Assembly (NCBI RefSeq): GCF_014198605.1
Contig: NZ_JACIHU010000008.1
Length of the DNA: 64,000 nucleotides
Reading direction: 5' to 3' (one strand)
DNA from: Rhizobium etli_C
GTDB lineage: Bacteria > Pseudomonadota > Alphaproteobacteria > Rhizobiales > Rhizobiaceae
In this document: one piece after another, positions 19,139-27,944 of the stretch
How the letters are laid out: each line of letters begins with the position of its first letter
How positions within the stretch are numbered: the stretch's first letter is position 1
Translations under genes and position numbers: made by a program
The notes under the pieces: generated by a model
Databases searched by the model: none
Told to the model about the DNA's origin: nothing
What the model saw: only the letters and a program-made list of their open reading frames with translations

Positions 19139-20347
19139 ATGAACGCTAATTTGAATGCCTTGAAGGCAGCACCACTGCATTTCGAGGATCAGATTCTCGA
19201 ACATGGCGACGTGATTTCGAAGAAGCTGCATCTGCTCAGCGTGCAGCGTTTTCCGCCCAATGCGAAGAAGACGCTGCGCAGCTTCTCGCTGGCGGAGGTC
19301 GCCAATTATGTCGGGGCGTCGCAAAGCACGCTGAAGAAACTGCACCTCGAAGGCAAAGGCCCCTGCCCCAAGACCTCGCCTTCCGGACGCCGCTCCTACA
19401 GCGCCGAGCAGATGCTGGAGCTCCGGCGCTATCTCGACGCGCATGGCCGCTCCGAGAGCCGCATGTATGTGCCCCATCGCCGCGGCAATGAGAAGCTGCA
19501 GGTCATCGCCGTGGTCAACTTCAAGGGCGGCTCGGGCAAGACGACGACATCAGCCCATCTCGCCCAGCATCTGGCGCTGACCGGCCATCGGGTGCTCGCC
19601 GTCGATCTCGATCCGCAGGCTTCGCTCTCTTCCCTGCACGGTTTCCAGCCGGAATTCGACCAGGCCTCCTCCCTTTATGAGGCGATCCGCTATGACGGCG
19701 AGAAGAAGAAGCTCTCGGAGATCATCCACAAGACCAATTTTCCCGGCCTCGATATCGTGCCGGCTAATCTAGATCTGCAGGAATACGAATACGACACGCC
19801 GCTCGCCATGGCCGATAAATCGAGCAATGACGGCAAGACCTTCTTCACGCGCATCTCGCGGGCGCTCGCCGAAGTCGACGACCGCTACGACGTCGTCGTC
19901 ATCGATTGTCCGCCGCAGCTCGGCTATCTCACGCTGACGGCGCTGACGGCGGCGACCAGCGTCTTGATCACCATCCATCCGCAGATGCTCGACGTCATGT
20001 CGATGGGCCAGTTCCTGCTGATGCTCGGCGGCATCCTGAAGCCCATCCGCGCGGCCGGCGCCGAGGTGAACCTTTCCTGGTACCGCTATCTCATCACCCG
20101 CTACGAACCAACAGATGTGCCGCAGGCGCAGATGGTCGGCTTCATGTCGACCATGTTCCACGAATTCATGCTGAAGCACCAGATGGTCAAATCGACGGCG
20201 ATCTCGGATGCCGGCATCACCAAGCAAACGCTTTACGAGGTCGAGCGATCCTCGATGAACCGGGGAACCTATGATCGCGCGATCGAGGCGATGGACGCCG
20301 TCAATGCCGAGATCGCCGGCCTCATTCACCAGGCATGGGGACGGTGA
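19139..20347 (+). CDS. repA: RepA, ParA-type plasmid partition ATPase
   Basis: A 402-residue RepA. The N-terminal 110 residues hold a MerR-like helix-turn-helix (SFSLAEVANYVGASQSTLKKLHLEG) that allows autorepression. The deviant Walker A KGGSGKTT is at 129-136, and the ParA elements DLDPQASLS and VVIDCPPQLG follow. It partitions the plasmid with RepB and parS and represses repABC. ATG 19139 was preferred to the TTG nine bases upstream. The stop codon lies inside the parS-like palindrome. Confidence 0.97.
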   Translation: MNANLNALKAAPLHFEDQILEHGDVISKKLHLLSVQRFPPNAKKTLRSFSLAEVANYVGASQSTLKKLHLEGKGPCPKTSPSGRRSYSAEQMLELRRYLDAHGRSESRMYVPHRRGNEKLQVIAVVNFKGGSGKTTTSAHLAQHLALTGHRVLAVDLDPQASLSSLHGFQPEFDQASSLYEAIRYDGEKKKLSEIIHKTNFPGLDIVPANLDLQEYEYDTPLAMADKSSNDGKTFFTRISRALAEVDDRYDVVVIDCPPQLGYLTLTALTAATSVLITIHPQMLDVMSMGQFLLMLGGILKPIRAAGAEVNLSWYRYLITRYEPTDVPQAQMVGFMSTMFHEFMLKHQMVKSTAISDAGITKQTLYEVERSSMNRGTYDRAIEAMDAVNAEIAGLIHQAWGR

Positions 20348-20367
20348 ATTTGTCGGCTGACAAATTC
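20346..20367. promoter_or_regulatory. parS: Candidate parS centromere between repA and repB
   Basis: A 22-base palindrome with 9-base perfect arms GAATTTGTC / GACAAATTC around GGCT, overlapping the repA stop. The inner 16 bases (TTTGTCGGCTGACAAA) fit the repABC parS consensus as I recall it (GTTNNCNGCNGNNAAC) except for the outermost G and C, which are T and A here. Several rhizobial and Agrobacterium repABC units carry parS in this gap, so RepB binding is a good inference. Confidence 0.7.
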
Positions 20368-20416
20368 GCCGTTTCCTTGAAGCAAATCAATGGAATGACT
20401 GCAATCGGAGGAAGCG

Positions 20417-21388
20417 ATGGCACGGAAAAATCTGCTTGAGGGGCTCACCGAGACGCCCAAGAGCGCGGGCGCGCCGAACTATCCGATGCGCGGGGCAGGC
20501 CGCTCGCTCGTCCGCTCGCTGGATGAGCTGGCCAAGCAGGCGGAGAAATTCCTCGAGGGCGAGGCAGTGGTCGATCTCGACCCCGACACTATCGACGCCT
20601 CATTCGTCAAGGACCGGCTGTCGGAGGATGACGAGGCGTTCCGCGCGCTGGTCGAGGCGATCCGCGCACGCGGGCAGGACACGCCCATCCTGGTGCGCCC
20701 CCATGGGAAGATCGACGGGCGCTATCAGGTGGTCTTCGGCCACCGGCGCCTGCGCGCCGCCCGCGAGCTCGGCCGCAATGTCCGCGCCGTCGTCAAGGCG
20801 ATCGACGACCGCACCCATGTCATCGCTCAGGGCCAGGAAAATTCGGCCCGCGCCGACCTCACCTTCATCGAGCGGGCGCTCTTCGCCAAGCGGCTGGAGG
20901 AGCTCGGCTATGACAGGGAGGTGATTTCGACGGCGCTCGCCGCCAATGCGGCTTCGGTTTCGAAGATGATGTCGGTCATGGAGCGGCTGCCGCAGGATGT
21001 CGTCCAGGCGATCGGCCCGGCCCCCGGCGTCGGCCGCGAGCGCTGGGTGGAACTGTCGCTGCTCGCCGGCAAATCGGCCAATGCGGCAAGTGTCGCCAAG
21101 GTCCTCGAAGGCGACAACTTTCATCAGTTACCTTCCGACAAACGTTTCGAAGCGCTCTGTGCGGCGCTAAACAAAAGCGCGCGGCCGGTGAAGAAAACGG
21201 TCGTGGCGAGGAGGATGAAATGGCAGCCGCTGGACAAGGCGGTCCAGGCGGAAATGAAGAATGACGGCAAGGCGTTCTCGCTCTCGTTGAAGGCAAGGAA
21301 TGCCGGCCGCTTCGGTGAATTTCTCTCCGGCAGGCTGGATGCGCTCTATGAGCAATTCCTCGCCGAGGAGGGCAAACAAGGAGACTGA
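20417..21388 (+). CDS. repB: RepB, ParB-type partition protein
   Basis: A 323-residue RepB/ParB. The ParB N-domain is visible as DGRYQVVFGHRRLRAARELG, then GQENSARADLTFIERALFAKRLE. A helix-turn-helix follows around residues 165-190 (YDREVISTALAANAASVSKMM), and the C-terminal dimerisation part ends in a charged tail. It binds parS and co-represses the operon with RepA. ATG 20417 has GGAGGAAG upstream. The gap to repA is 69 bases and holds the parS candidate. Confidence 0.96.
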   Translation: MARKNLLEGLTETPKSAGAPNYPMRGAGRSLVRSLDELAKQAEKFLEGEAVVDLDPDTIDASFVKDRLSEDDEAFRALVEAIRARGQDTPILVRPHGKIDGRYQVVFGHRRLRAARELGRNVRAVVKAIDDRTHVIAQGQENSARADLTFIERALFAKRLEELGYDREVISTALAANAASVSKMMSVMERLPQDVVQAIGPAPGVGRERWVELSLLAGKSANAASVAKVLEGDNFHQLPSDKRFEALCAALNKSARPVKKTVVARRMKWQPLDKAVQAEMKNDGKAFSLSLKARNAGRFGEFLSGRLDALYEQFLAEEGKQGD

Positions 21389-21398
21389 ACCGCAAAAG

Positions 21399-21451
21399 AA
21401 AAAGGCCCCCAAACGAACGAGTCGTGGAAGCCCTTCTCACATCCTTAAGCA
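21399..21451 (-). ncRNA. Antisense counter-transcribed RNA (ctRNA/inc-alpha) controlling repC
   Basis: The repB-repC gap holds a minus-strand RNA gene. From a start near 21451 the transcript would run about 53 bases and end in a hairpin. The 5' arm is AAGGGCTTCC, the loop contains ACGA/TCGT, and the 3' arm GGGGGCCTT runs into TTTTT at 21403-21399, an intrinsic terminator. A promoter with 17-base spacing lies just upstream (separate entry). Length, position, orientation and terminator match the known repABC ctRNAs, which bind the repC leader and reduce RepC synthesis, setting copy number and incompatibility. Confidence 0.85.
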
Positions 21452-21457
21452 AGACAG

Positions 21458-21486
21458 AGAATCGCATTTTCACGAATCCCAGTCAA
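21458..21486 (-). promoter_or_regulatory. ctRNA promoter
   Basis: On the minus strand TTGACT (21486-21481) and GATTCT (21463-21458) are separated by exactly 17 bases. This is close to the sigma-70 consensus and correctly placed to start the antisense RNA near 21451. Confidence 0.8.
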
Positions 21487-21601
21487 GAGTCCTGAAGCGC
21501 GCACCCGTGTCTTTTCAGATGCGGCAATGACGCTGCAGTAGCCTCAACCCTCGCATCGTTTCGGTGAGCGGATTTCTTTTGCCTGAATAGAGGTGAAGGA
21601 A

Positions 21602-22885
21602 ATGGAGAGTGAAGCTGTGACGACGCCCTTCGGGCGGCGGCCGACGTCGCTTGCCTTGCTGCTGAAACAGCGGCGCGGCGAAGCGATGGCGGCCGGAACG
21701 ACGCGCAACAAATGGAAATTGTTCCGATCGGTCTGCGAGGCCCGGGCAGGGCTCGGCGTGACCGACCGGGCGCTCACCGTGCTCGATGCGCTGCTGAGCT
21801 TTTATCCCGAGGACGAGCTCTCCAGCGAAAAGGGGCTGGTGGTCTTTCCCTCGAATACGCAGCTTTCGCTGCGAGCACGCGGCATGGCCGCCGCAACGCT
21901 GCGCCGGCATCTCGCCGTGCTCGTCGAGGCCGGCCTGATTTCCCGCAAGGACAGCCCGAATGGCAAGCGCTATGTCCGCCGCGGCAGGGCAGGCGGCATC
22001 GACGAGGCCTATGGCTTCAGTTTGGCGCCGCTGCTCGCCCGCGCCACCGAGATCGAAGCGATGGCGGCCGGGATCGCCGCCGACCGGCAGATGCTGCGGG
22101 CAATGAAAGAGCGGTTGACGATCTGCCGGCGCGATGTCGCCAAGCTGCTCGCCGCGGCCGTCGAGGAGGCCGTTCCCGGCGAGTGGGAGTGGATCTCTTC
22201 GCATTTTCACGCACTGCTGCAGCGCATCCCGAAGACGGCAACGCTCGACAATCTGCCACCTGTCCTCGAAAAGCTGGAAACTTTCCGGCTCAACATCATC
22301 AACACATTGGAATCGCGTGAGAAAGTACAAATGGCGAGCACCAATGAATCCCAGTTTGAGCGCCACATACAGAATTCGAATCCCGAATCCCTATCTGAAT
22401 CTGAACCGGGCCCGGAGACGGGGCAGGAGGCGAGGCCGGACGATCAGCCGAGAGCAGAGCTGAAAAGCCATGAGCAGGGCAGGCGAGGGGACGGCGGGCA
22501 GGGGTTGCAGGCCGTATCCCGGACGCATGCCAGGAGATTGAAATCCTTCCCGCTCGGCAAGGTGCTGCAGGCCTGCCCCGATATCATCGATTACGGTCCA
22601 GGCGGGGCCATCGGCAGCTGGCGGGATCTCATGGTGGCGGCGGTCACCGTGCGCGCGATGCTGCGCGTCAGCCCGCCGGCCTATGAGGAAGCCTGTTCGG
22701 TGATGGGGCCGGAAAATGCCGCCACCATCATGGCCTGCATCCTGCAAAGGGCAGGGTGCATCAACTCCGCCGGCGGCTATCTCAGGGATCTCACATGGCG
22801 CGCCGGACGCGGCGAATTCGCGCTCGGCCCGATGCTGATGGCGCTCATGCGGGCGAAGGATCCACCCATGGGCAATGTTAGCTAA
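21602..22885 (+). CDS. repC: RepC, replication initiator
   Basis: A 427-residue RepC, normal length for the family. The N-terminal DNA-binding half is typical (RSVCEARAGLGVTDRALTVLDALLSFYP, then SNTQLSLRARGMAAATLRRHLAVLVEAGLISRKDSPNGKRY with a winged helix). An AT-richer linker follows, then the C-terminal FPLGKVLQACPDI domain. ATG 21602 follows AGAGG; GTG 21593 is an in-frame alternative. RepC acts in cis on an origin inside its own gene. Translation is expected to be limited by the ctRNA. Its 3' end overlaps the convergent ProQ-like gene. Confidence 0.96.
   Translation: MESEAVTTPFGRRPTSLALLLKQRRGEAMAAGTTRNKWKLFRSVCEARAGLGVTDRALTVLDALLSFYPEDELSSEKGLVVFPSNTQLSLRARGMAAATLRRHLAVLVEAGLISRKDSPNGKRYVRRGRAGGIDEAYGFSLAPLLARATEIEAMAAGIAADRQMLRAMKERLTICRRDVAKLLAAAVEEAVPGEWEWISSHFHALLQRIPKTATLDNLPPVLEKLETFRLNIINTLESREKVQMASTNESQFERHIQNSNPESLSESEPGPETGQEARPDDQPRAELKSHEQGRRGDGGQGLQAVSRTHARRLKSFPLGKVLQACPDIIDYGPGGAIGSWRDLMVAAVTVRAMLRVSPPAYEEACSVMGPENAATIMACILQRAGCINSAGGYLRDLTWRAGRGEFALGPMLMALMRAKDPPMGNVS
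22285..22400. other. AT-richer segment in repC, probable origin region
   Basis: Within repC this stretch is clearly less GC-rich than its surroundings (CAACATCATCAACACATTGG..., then a run of AATCCC/GAATCC words). In other repABC plasmids the origin maps to an AT-rich block in the middle of repC, so this is the best positional candidate. Assignment is by analogy only. Confidence 0.4.
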
Positions 22886-23348
22886 CGGTGCTCTTTCTGC
22901 CGCGCAGAAGGGCGGCGCGGATCTGTTCGTTCTTGCTCACCACGGGCGGGGGAGCCGGCACGGGCTCGGGCGTCTCGGCCTTGGCGCTCTGCTTGAGGCT
23001 CAGGAAGCGCTTCTGCGCGACCAGCCGGTCCTCGACCGACAGAGGTTCGACCGGTTCGCCGTCGATGTTGTGGCGCATGGAATCGGGCTGGGCGCTGGCG
23101 AAATAATAGCGCCGGCAATGGACATAGGCGGCGGTCGCGCGCCGGAGCGTCGTCACCCCGGCCTCGGGCTTCAAGAGCGGCCGCAGCTCGTTGAACAGGC
23201 CGACGGCGAAGGGAAGGACGGGATCGCCGGGCTTGGCCGGAAGCACGCCGACCGGCCGGATCAACATGCTGTTGATCGCGTTCGCCTTATCCACATCGAG
23301 CTCGGTCGCCGCAATCGGCCCGCGGCTGATCTTCCAGGGTTTGTCCAT
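22878..23348 (-). CDS. ProQ/FinO-family RNA chaperone
   Basis: A 156-residue protein whose central part (about residues 50-120) follows the ProQ/FinO domain: LFNELRPLLKP, VTTLRRATAAYVHCRRYYFA and a MRHNIDGEPVEPLSVEDR stretch that mirrors the R.dLdG.p.g.vt.e motif of the family. A Pro-rich linker (PEPVPAPPPVV) and a basic tail follow. ATG 23348 has GGAGGA upstream; the longer frame is unlikely. It is convergent with repC, and the two stop codons share the palindrome GTTAGCTAAC. FinO proteins stabilise antisense RNA-mRNA pairs, so a role with the ctRNA at 21399 is an attractive but untested idea. Confidence 0.75.
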   Translation of the reverse strand: MDKPWKISRGPIAATELDVDKANAINSMLIRPVGVLPAKPGDPVLPFAVGLFNELRPLLKPEAGVTTLRRATAAYVHCRRYYFASAQPDSMRHNIDGEPVEPLSVEDRLVAQKRFLSLKQSAKAETPEPVPAPPPVVSKNEQIRAALLRGRKSTVS

Positions 23349-23513
23349 GCATCCTCCATAACGGCCGACTATGATGGTATATTGACGGACAGGCCAATAA
23401 CGCCGCGGCCCGCACATTGCCAGCCCGCGGCAAGCTTCCATTTCCGGGCGGATATAGGTTCGGCGTTATCGGTCTGCCAATCCCATATAATCGTTTTTAT
23501 CGCGGAATGTGCA

Positions 23514-23543
23514 TTGACCTCCGGCATCGATTACACTTCTTAT
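23514..23543 (+). promoter_or_regulatory. Possible panCB promoter
   Basis: TTGACC at 23514-23519 and TCTTAT at 23538-23543 with an 18-base spacer, 39 bases before the panC start, in the 233-base gap between the ProQ-like gene and panC. The match is moderate. Confidence 0.35.
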
Positions 23544-23581
23544 CCGCGCCCAAGAAGAATGACCGGCCGCGGGGAGGATAT

Positions 23582-24475
23582 ATGCGGGTTTTCTCGAGCA
23601 TTGAAGAGCTGCGCCACACGCTCGATGCGCTGAAGCGGCAGGGGCGGACCGTCGGCCTGGTTCCGACGATGGGTTGTCTCCATGCAGGTCATATGCAGCT
23701 TGTCGCGCGTGCCCGCGCCGAGAACGACATCGTCGTCGTCTCGATTTTCGTCAATCCACTGCAGTTCGGCCCGGCGGAAGATCTCAGCAAATATCCGCGC
23801 GATCTCGAGCGCGATTCAGCCATGCTGAAGCAGGCCGGGGTCAATTTCCTTTTTTCGCCCGACGTCGAGGACATGTATCCCCGCCCAATGCAGACCGTCG
23901 TCGACCTTCCCGATCTCGGCCGCGAGCTGGAAGGCGCGGTGCGGCCCGGGCATTTTGCCGGCGTTGCGACAGTCGTCTGCAAACTTTTCAACATCGTGCA
24001 GCCCCAAACCGCGTATTTCGGAGAGAAGGACTATCAGCAGGTCATCATCATCAAGCGCATGGTGGATGATCTGGCCGTGCCGGTGCGTGTCATTGCGGTG
24101 CCGACCGTCAGGGACAGCGATGGCTTGGCTTTGTCGTCGCGCAATGTCTATCTCAGCAAGGCGGAGCGGCATGCCGCGGTGATCATCCCTCAGACCCTCG
24201 ACGAGGCGGAGCGTCTCCTCGCCGATGGTCTTGCGGATGCCGCGGAGCTCGAAGAAAAGTTGACGGCATTTCTTGGTCGCGAACCTCTCGCAAAGCCCGA
24301 GGTCGTTGCGGTCAGGGACGCCTCGACGCTACAGCCGGTCAATTCCATCACCGCGCCGGTTGTCGTCGCGCTCTTCGTGCGGATCGGTTCGACACGGCTT
24401 CTCGACAACAGAGTCATCGGGGGCAACAGGTTTATCGGCGAGCGGAGCTTGCCGGGAAAGGGAGTGAGCAGATGA
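23582..24475 (+). CDS. panC: Pantothenate synthetase
   Basis: A 297-residue PanC joining pantoate and beta-alanine with ATP. The adenylation motif PTMGCLHAGHMQL (residues 26-38) has both nucleotide-binding histidines. FVNPLQFGP, the GRELEGAVRPGHFAGVATVV block, FGEKDYQQ and the lysine/serine loop SDGLALSSRN follow. The start is ATG 23582 after GGGGAGG; a longer in-frame extension has no family match. panB follows with an ATGA overlap. In R. etli the only panCB copy is reported to be plasmid-borne on p42f, which fits this replicon. Confidence 0.95.
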   Translation: MRVFSSIEELRHTLDALKRQGRTVGLVPTMGCLHAGHMQLVARARAENDIVVVSIFVNPLQFGPAEDLSKYPRDLERDSAMLKQAGVNFLFSPDVEDMYPRPMQTVVDLPDLGRELEGAVRPGHFAGVATVVCKLFNIVQPQTAYFGEKDYQQVIIIKRMVDDLAVPVRVIAVPTVRDSDGLALSSRNVYLSKAERHAAVIIPQTLDEAERLLADGLADAAELEEKLTAFLGREPLAKPEVVAVRDASTLQPVNSITAPVVVALFVRIGSTRLLDNRVIGGNRFIGERSLPGKGVSR

Positions 24476-25293
24476 GTGCGGTCGGATCCCACAAGCGTCT
24501 TACGCCAGCCCGCATCTCTGCCATGAAGGGCGGCAAACCGATCGTCTGCCTGACCGCCTATACCACGCCGATGGCGCGTCTGCTCGATGAGCATTGCGAC
24601 CTGCTGCTGGTCGGGGATTCGCTTGGCATGGTGCTCTATGGCATGGAGACCACGATCGGCGTCACACTCGATATGATGATCGCACATGGCAAAGCTGTCA
24701 TGCGCGGCGTCGCCAAGGCCTGCGTCGTCGTTGACATGCCATTCGGCAGTTATCAGGAATCGAAGGAGACTGCCTTCCGCAACGCCGTCCGCATTCTACA
24801 GGAAACCGGCTGCGACGCCGTCAAGCTGGAAGGCGGCGAGGAGATGGCCGAGACCATCGCCTTCCTGACGAAGCGCGGAATTCCGGTCATGGGGCATATC
24901 GGCCTGATGCCGCAACAGGTCCAGACCGCCGGCGGCTATCGATCCGTCGGGCACTCCGAACACGAGACCTCGAAGATCCGGCGCGACGCGCATGCCATCG
25001 GCGGTTCGGGAGCTTTCGCCGTCGTCATCGAGGGCACGGTGGAACCGCTCGCTCGCGAGGTGACTTCAGCCATGCACATACCGACCATCGGCATCGGCGC
25101 CTCCGCCGCCTGCGACGGCCAGGTTCTGGTCTCTGACGACATACTGGGGCTCTTCAACGATTTCACGCCACGTTTCGTCAAGCGTTACGACGAGCTCGGC
25201 AAAAGAGTCGCGGATGCCGCCGCCGCCTATGCTGGCGAGGTGCGCACGCGGAAATTCCCGACAGCCGAACATACGTTCAAACGCCGCTCGTAA
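24472..25293 (+). CDS. panB: 3-methyl-2-oxobutanoate hydroxymethyltransferase
   Basis: A 273-residue PanB, the first step of pantothenate synthesis (ketopantoate from alpha-ketoisovalerate and methylene-THF). The barrel motifs are in order: metal-binding Asp in LLVGDSLGMVLYG, VVVDMPFGSYQES, the Lys/Glu pair in AVKLEGGEEM, and PVMGHIGLMPQ. The terminal part has IPTIGIGASAACDGQVLV. It overlaps panC by four bases and forms a two-gene operon. Confidence 0.95.
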   Translation: MSAVGSHKRLTPARISAMKGGKPIVCLTAYTTPMARLLDEHCDLLLVGDSLGMVLYGMETTIGVTLDMMIAHGKAVMRGVAKACVVVDMPFGSYQESKETAFRNAVRILQETGCDAVKLEGGEEMAETIAFLTKRGIPVMGHIGLMPQQVQTAGGYRSVGHSEHETSKIRRDAHAIGGSGAFAVVIEGTVEPLAREVTSAMHIPTIGIGASAACDGQVLVSDDILGLFNDFTPRFVKRYDELGKRVADAAAAYAGEVRTRKFPTAEHTFKRRS

Positions 25294-25465
25294 GGCGAGG
25301 GGCGCCCGCCCTTCAAACGCGCGGGATATCCACAATCAGAGCCGGTTGTACGATTCGCGTCGGAAAATGTCCCCCGCTGCTCCCGCGCGGCGGGGCGTTT
25401 CCATGTCGTTAAGGTTGCCGCCATAGCGCTGCTCGAAACCAAAGAGAGATCTGAATTTCGAGCCG

Positions 25466-26872
25466 ATGCCTATGCCCCCTCGTTTGTCCTTCCTTTCCCG
25501 CCTGATCGATGATCGCGACGGGGCCGTCGCGATCATCGTCATCTTAGTCGCGGTGCCCATGCTTCTCGCGGTCGGCGCATCCATCGACTACATCAGAGCC
25601 TATAATGGCCGGACGGAGCTGCAGGCGGCCGCGGATTCGGCCGTGCTCGCGGCCGCCGCCAAATACAAGTCCGGCATGCCGGAAGCGACGATAGCGAAGA
25701 CGATCAACGCCTTCCTGTCGGCGAATGGCGAGTTCGAGACCGCCGTCGCCGGCAAGCCGGAGGTGGCGAGCGACGAGTCGGAACTGTGCCTCGACGTGGC
25801 GGACGCCGTGCCCACCACCTTCATGAAACTGGCCAATATCCAGTCCGTTCCGATCAGCATCCGGTCCTGTGCGGCTTTGCCGGGAGTAAAGCAGTTGGAG
25901 ATCGCGCTGGTGCTCGACGTGTCGAGCTCGATGATCGAGGAGAACCGCTTCACGCCGATGCAGACCGCGGTCGCCGGCTTTCTCCAGGCCTTTTCCTCCA
26001 ACACATCGCTCGTCGACAAAACCAAGATTTCGATCGTGCCCTTTTCCAGCCGCGTCAATTTCGGCCTGGAAAACACGGCATGGCTCAAATCTTACAATGG
26101 AACGGCTGCGGTTCCCAAGCGCTGGACCGACCCCAAATCGGTCTACACCTCCTCCAGCTACAAGCTCTCTTACTGGATCGACGGCGTCACGCCTGTCATG
26201 TCCACCTCGAAGAATTACTACTGGATGGGCTGCATCGAGCCACGGGCCGACGTCGAGGTCAGGGATACCGGTACGATCGGTGACGGCATGGGCGACGCGC
26301 CGCCCGGTACCTCCGCCTTCGTCGCCATGGACGCCAATCCCAAGTCGGGAACGAGTTTTTGCCCGCCACCGGTCACGCCGCTGACCGGCGACTTCGCCTA
26401 TCTTAAAAGCGTCGTGAAGAACCTGACATCCGAAGGCTCCACCCGGCTGGATGCAGGCGTGGTCGCGGGATGGTATACGCTCTCGCCGAAGTGGCAGGGC
26501 GTGTGGGGAGACCAATCCTCACCCGCACCGATCTCCGATTCCGTGCACAAGGTCATGGTGTTCATGACCGATGGCGAAATGAACACCAAATACGACCCCA
26601 ACGACAAGTTCGACTGGATCTGCTCGCAAACTCAATCGTCGGCATGCAACGCATTCGCCACCGCCGCGATGCAGACCGCATGCACGGCGATGAAGAAGAG
26701 CGGCATCGAAATCTATACGCTTTCCTACAGCACCGATGCCGACGTGGTGAATATCCGCAACTGCGCCAGCAATACCGCCCATTTCTTCACCGCATCACCG
26801 GCGACGATCAAGACCGTCTATGAAACGATCGCGGCTGCCATTCGCGGAGATACATTGCGGCTCACGCAGTAA
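25466..26872 (+). CDS. TadE/TadG-like pilus assembly protein with vWA domain
   Basis: A 468-residue protein. The N-terminal Flp/TadG-type anchor is DDRDGAVAIIVILVAVPMLLAVGASIDYIRAYNGRTELQAAADSAVLAA (about residues 17-65). A large extracytoplasmic von Willebrand A domain follows with the MIDAS motif DVSSSM (about residue 152), VMVFMTDGEMN and a disulfide-rich late part (CSQTQSSACNAF, CTAMKKSGIEIYTLSY). Such proteins accompany Flp pili or are surface-exposed. No other tad genes are present here, so its role outside pili is open. Confidence 0.8.
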   Translation: MPMPPRLSFLSRLIDDRDGAVAIIVILVAVPMLLAVGASIDYIRAYNGRTELQAAADSAVLAAAAKYKSGMPEATIAKTINAFLSANGEFETAVAGKPEVASDESELCLDVADAVPTTFMKLANIQSVPISIRSCAALPGVKQLEIALVLDVSSSMIEENRFTPMQTAVAGFLQAFSSNTSLVDKTKISIVPFSSRVNFGLENTAWLKSYNGTAAVPKRWTDPKSVYTSSSYKLSYWIDGVTPVMSTSKNYYWMGCIEPRADVEVRDTGTIGDGMGDAPPGTSAFVAMDANPKSGTSFCPPPVTPLTGDFAYLKSVVKNLTSEGSTRLDAGVVAGWYTLSPKWQGVWGDQSSPAPISDSVHKVMVFMTDGEMNTKYDPNDKFDWICSQTQSSACNAFATAAMQTACTAMKKSGIEIYTLSYSTDADVVNIRNCASNTAHFFTASPATIKTVYETIAAAIRGDTLRLTQ

Positions 26873-27800
26873 TCGCGAACGCTGCCGCCCCACCGGCATA
26901 CTGCTCGCGCATCGTCTCCGCCGAGCGGCGCACCGCCTCGGCGACCTCCCGCAGCTGCTTGGCCATTGGCGTGGAGTTGCGCCAGACCATGCCGATGGTT
27001 CGCGATGGCTGCGGTGACGGGAAGCGGGAGATCGAGACGTGGGCCGAGCGCGTTTCGACGCGAACGGCCATCTCCGGGATCAGGGTGACGCCGATACCGG
27101 CGCCGACCATCTGGACGAGGGTGGAGAGCGAGCTGCCTTCCATGATTTCCCGCGGGCGGGCTGGCCCGACCTTGCAGAAAGACAGGGCCTGGTCGCGGAA
27201 GCAGTGGCCCTCTTCGAGCAGCAGCAGCCGCATTTCGCGCAGCGCCTCGCGTTCGGGCACTGGCTTGTCACCATCCTCGTGCTGTCGGACCAGCACGAAT
27301 TCCTCCTTGAACAGCTCGAGTTCGGTCAGCGAGGGTTCCGACACCGGCAGTGCGACGATCGCCACGTCGAGCTGGCCCTGCGCCAGTTCCTGAACCAGCT
27401 TGCCGGTCTGCGTTTCGCGCACCTCGATCTGAATCCCCGCGAAGCTTTTGTTGAGATCGTTTATAATCGCCGGCAGCAGATAGGGTGCGATCGTCGGGAT
27501 GATGCCGATGCGCAGGCGCGTCAGGAAGCTGTCGCGGGAGGCGCGGGCAAACTCGCCGAGCTCGTCCACAGCGCGCAGGATATCGCGGACGCGCAGCGCA
27601 AAGGTCTGGCCGAAGGGGGTGAGCTTCACCTCACGGGCGCTGCGCTCGAAGAGTTCGCTGCCCAACTCCTGCTCAAGTTCCTTGATCTGCATGGAGAGCG
27701 CCGGCTGGGAGATGGCGCAGGCATCGGCGGCACGGCGAAATCGGCCGTCCCTTGCCAAGGCTTCAAAATAACGCAGCTGTTTCAGGGTAAGATTTTTCAT
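26862..27800 (-). CDS. oxyR: OxyR, peroxide-sensing LysR regulator
   Basis: A 312-residue LysR protein. The N-terminal HTH is LKQLRYFEALARDGRFRRAADACAISQPALSMQIKELE. The redox pair is C200 in LEEGHCFRDQ and C209 in ALSFC, the same GHC(L/F)RDQ...C arrangement as enteric OxyR. It is divergent from katG with 144 bases between the start codons. It should activate katG when oxidised by hydrogen peroxide and repress its own gene. Confidence 0.93.
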   Translation of the reverse strand: MKNLTLKQLRYFEALARDGRFRRAADACAISQPALSMQIKELEQELGSELFERSAREVKLTPFGQTFALRVRDILRAVDELGEFARASRDSFLTRLRIGIIPTIAPYLLPAIINDLNKSFAGIQIEVRETQTGKLVQELAQGQLDVAIVALPVSEPSLTELELFKEEFVLVRQHEDGDKPVPEREALREMRLLLLEEGHCFRDQALSFCKVGPARPREIMEGSSLSTLVQMVGAGIGVTLIPEMAVRVETRSAHVSISRFPSPQPSRTIGMVWRNSTPMAKQLREVAEAVRRSAETMREQYAGGAAAFAITA

Positions 27801-27813
27801 AAGCTCAGCTTAT
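27799..27813. promoter_or_regulatory. OxyR/LysR-type operator at the oxyR start
   Basis: Perfect 15-base palindrome ATAAGCTCAGCTTAT, a T-N11-A LysR box, lying over the oxyR start codon (27798-27800) and facing katG. Its position suits autorepression. A second AT-rich element with AAATCC...TTTATT lies at about 27825-27845 and may be the katG-proximal half. Confidence 0.65.
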
Positions 27814-27944
27814 CGCAGCCATCAGTAAATCCAACTTAAATTTATTGAGCGCTTCAGTTATGAAGACTGCAAGGGAGAGAGTGGGGCGCCGGCTCGGCTC
27901 ATCTTTTTGAACCGCAGATAGATCAAGCAATGAAGGAGACGATC

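Noticed and set aside
24472..25293. panCB as a recent foreign acquisition
   Set aside because: Codon use matches the repABC neighbourhood, and plasmid-borne panCB is known for R. etli, so location alone is not unusual.
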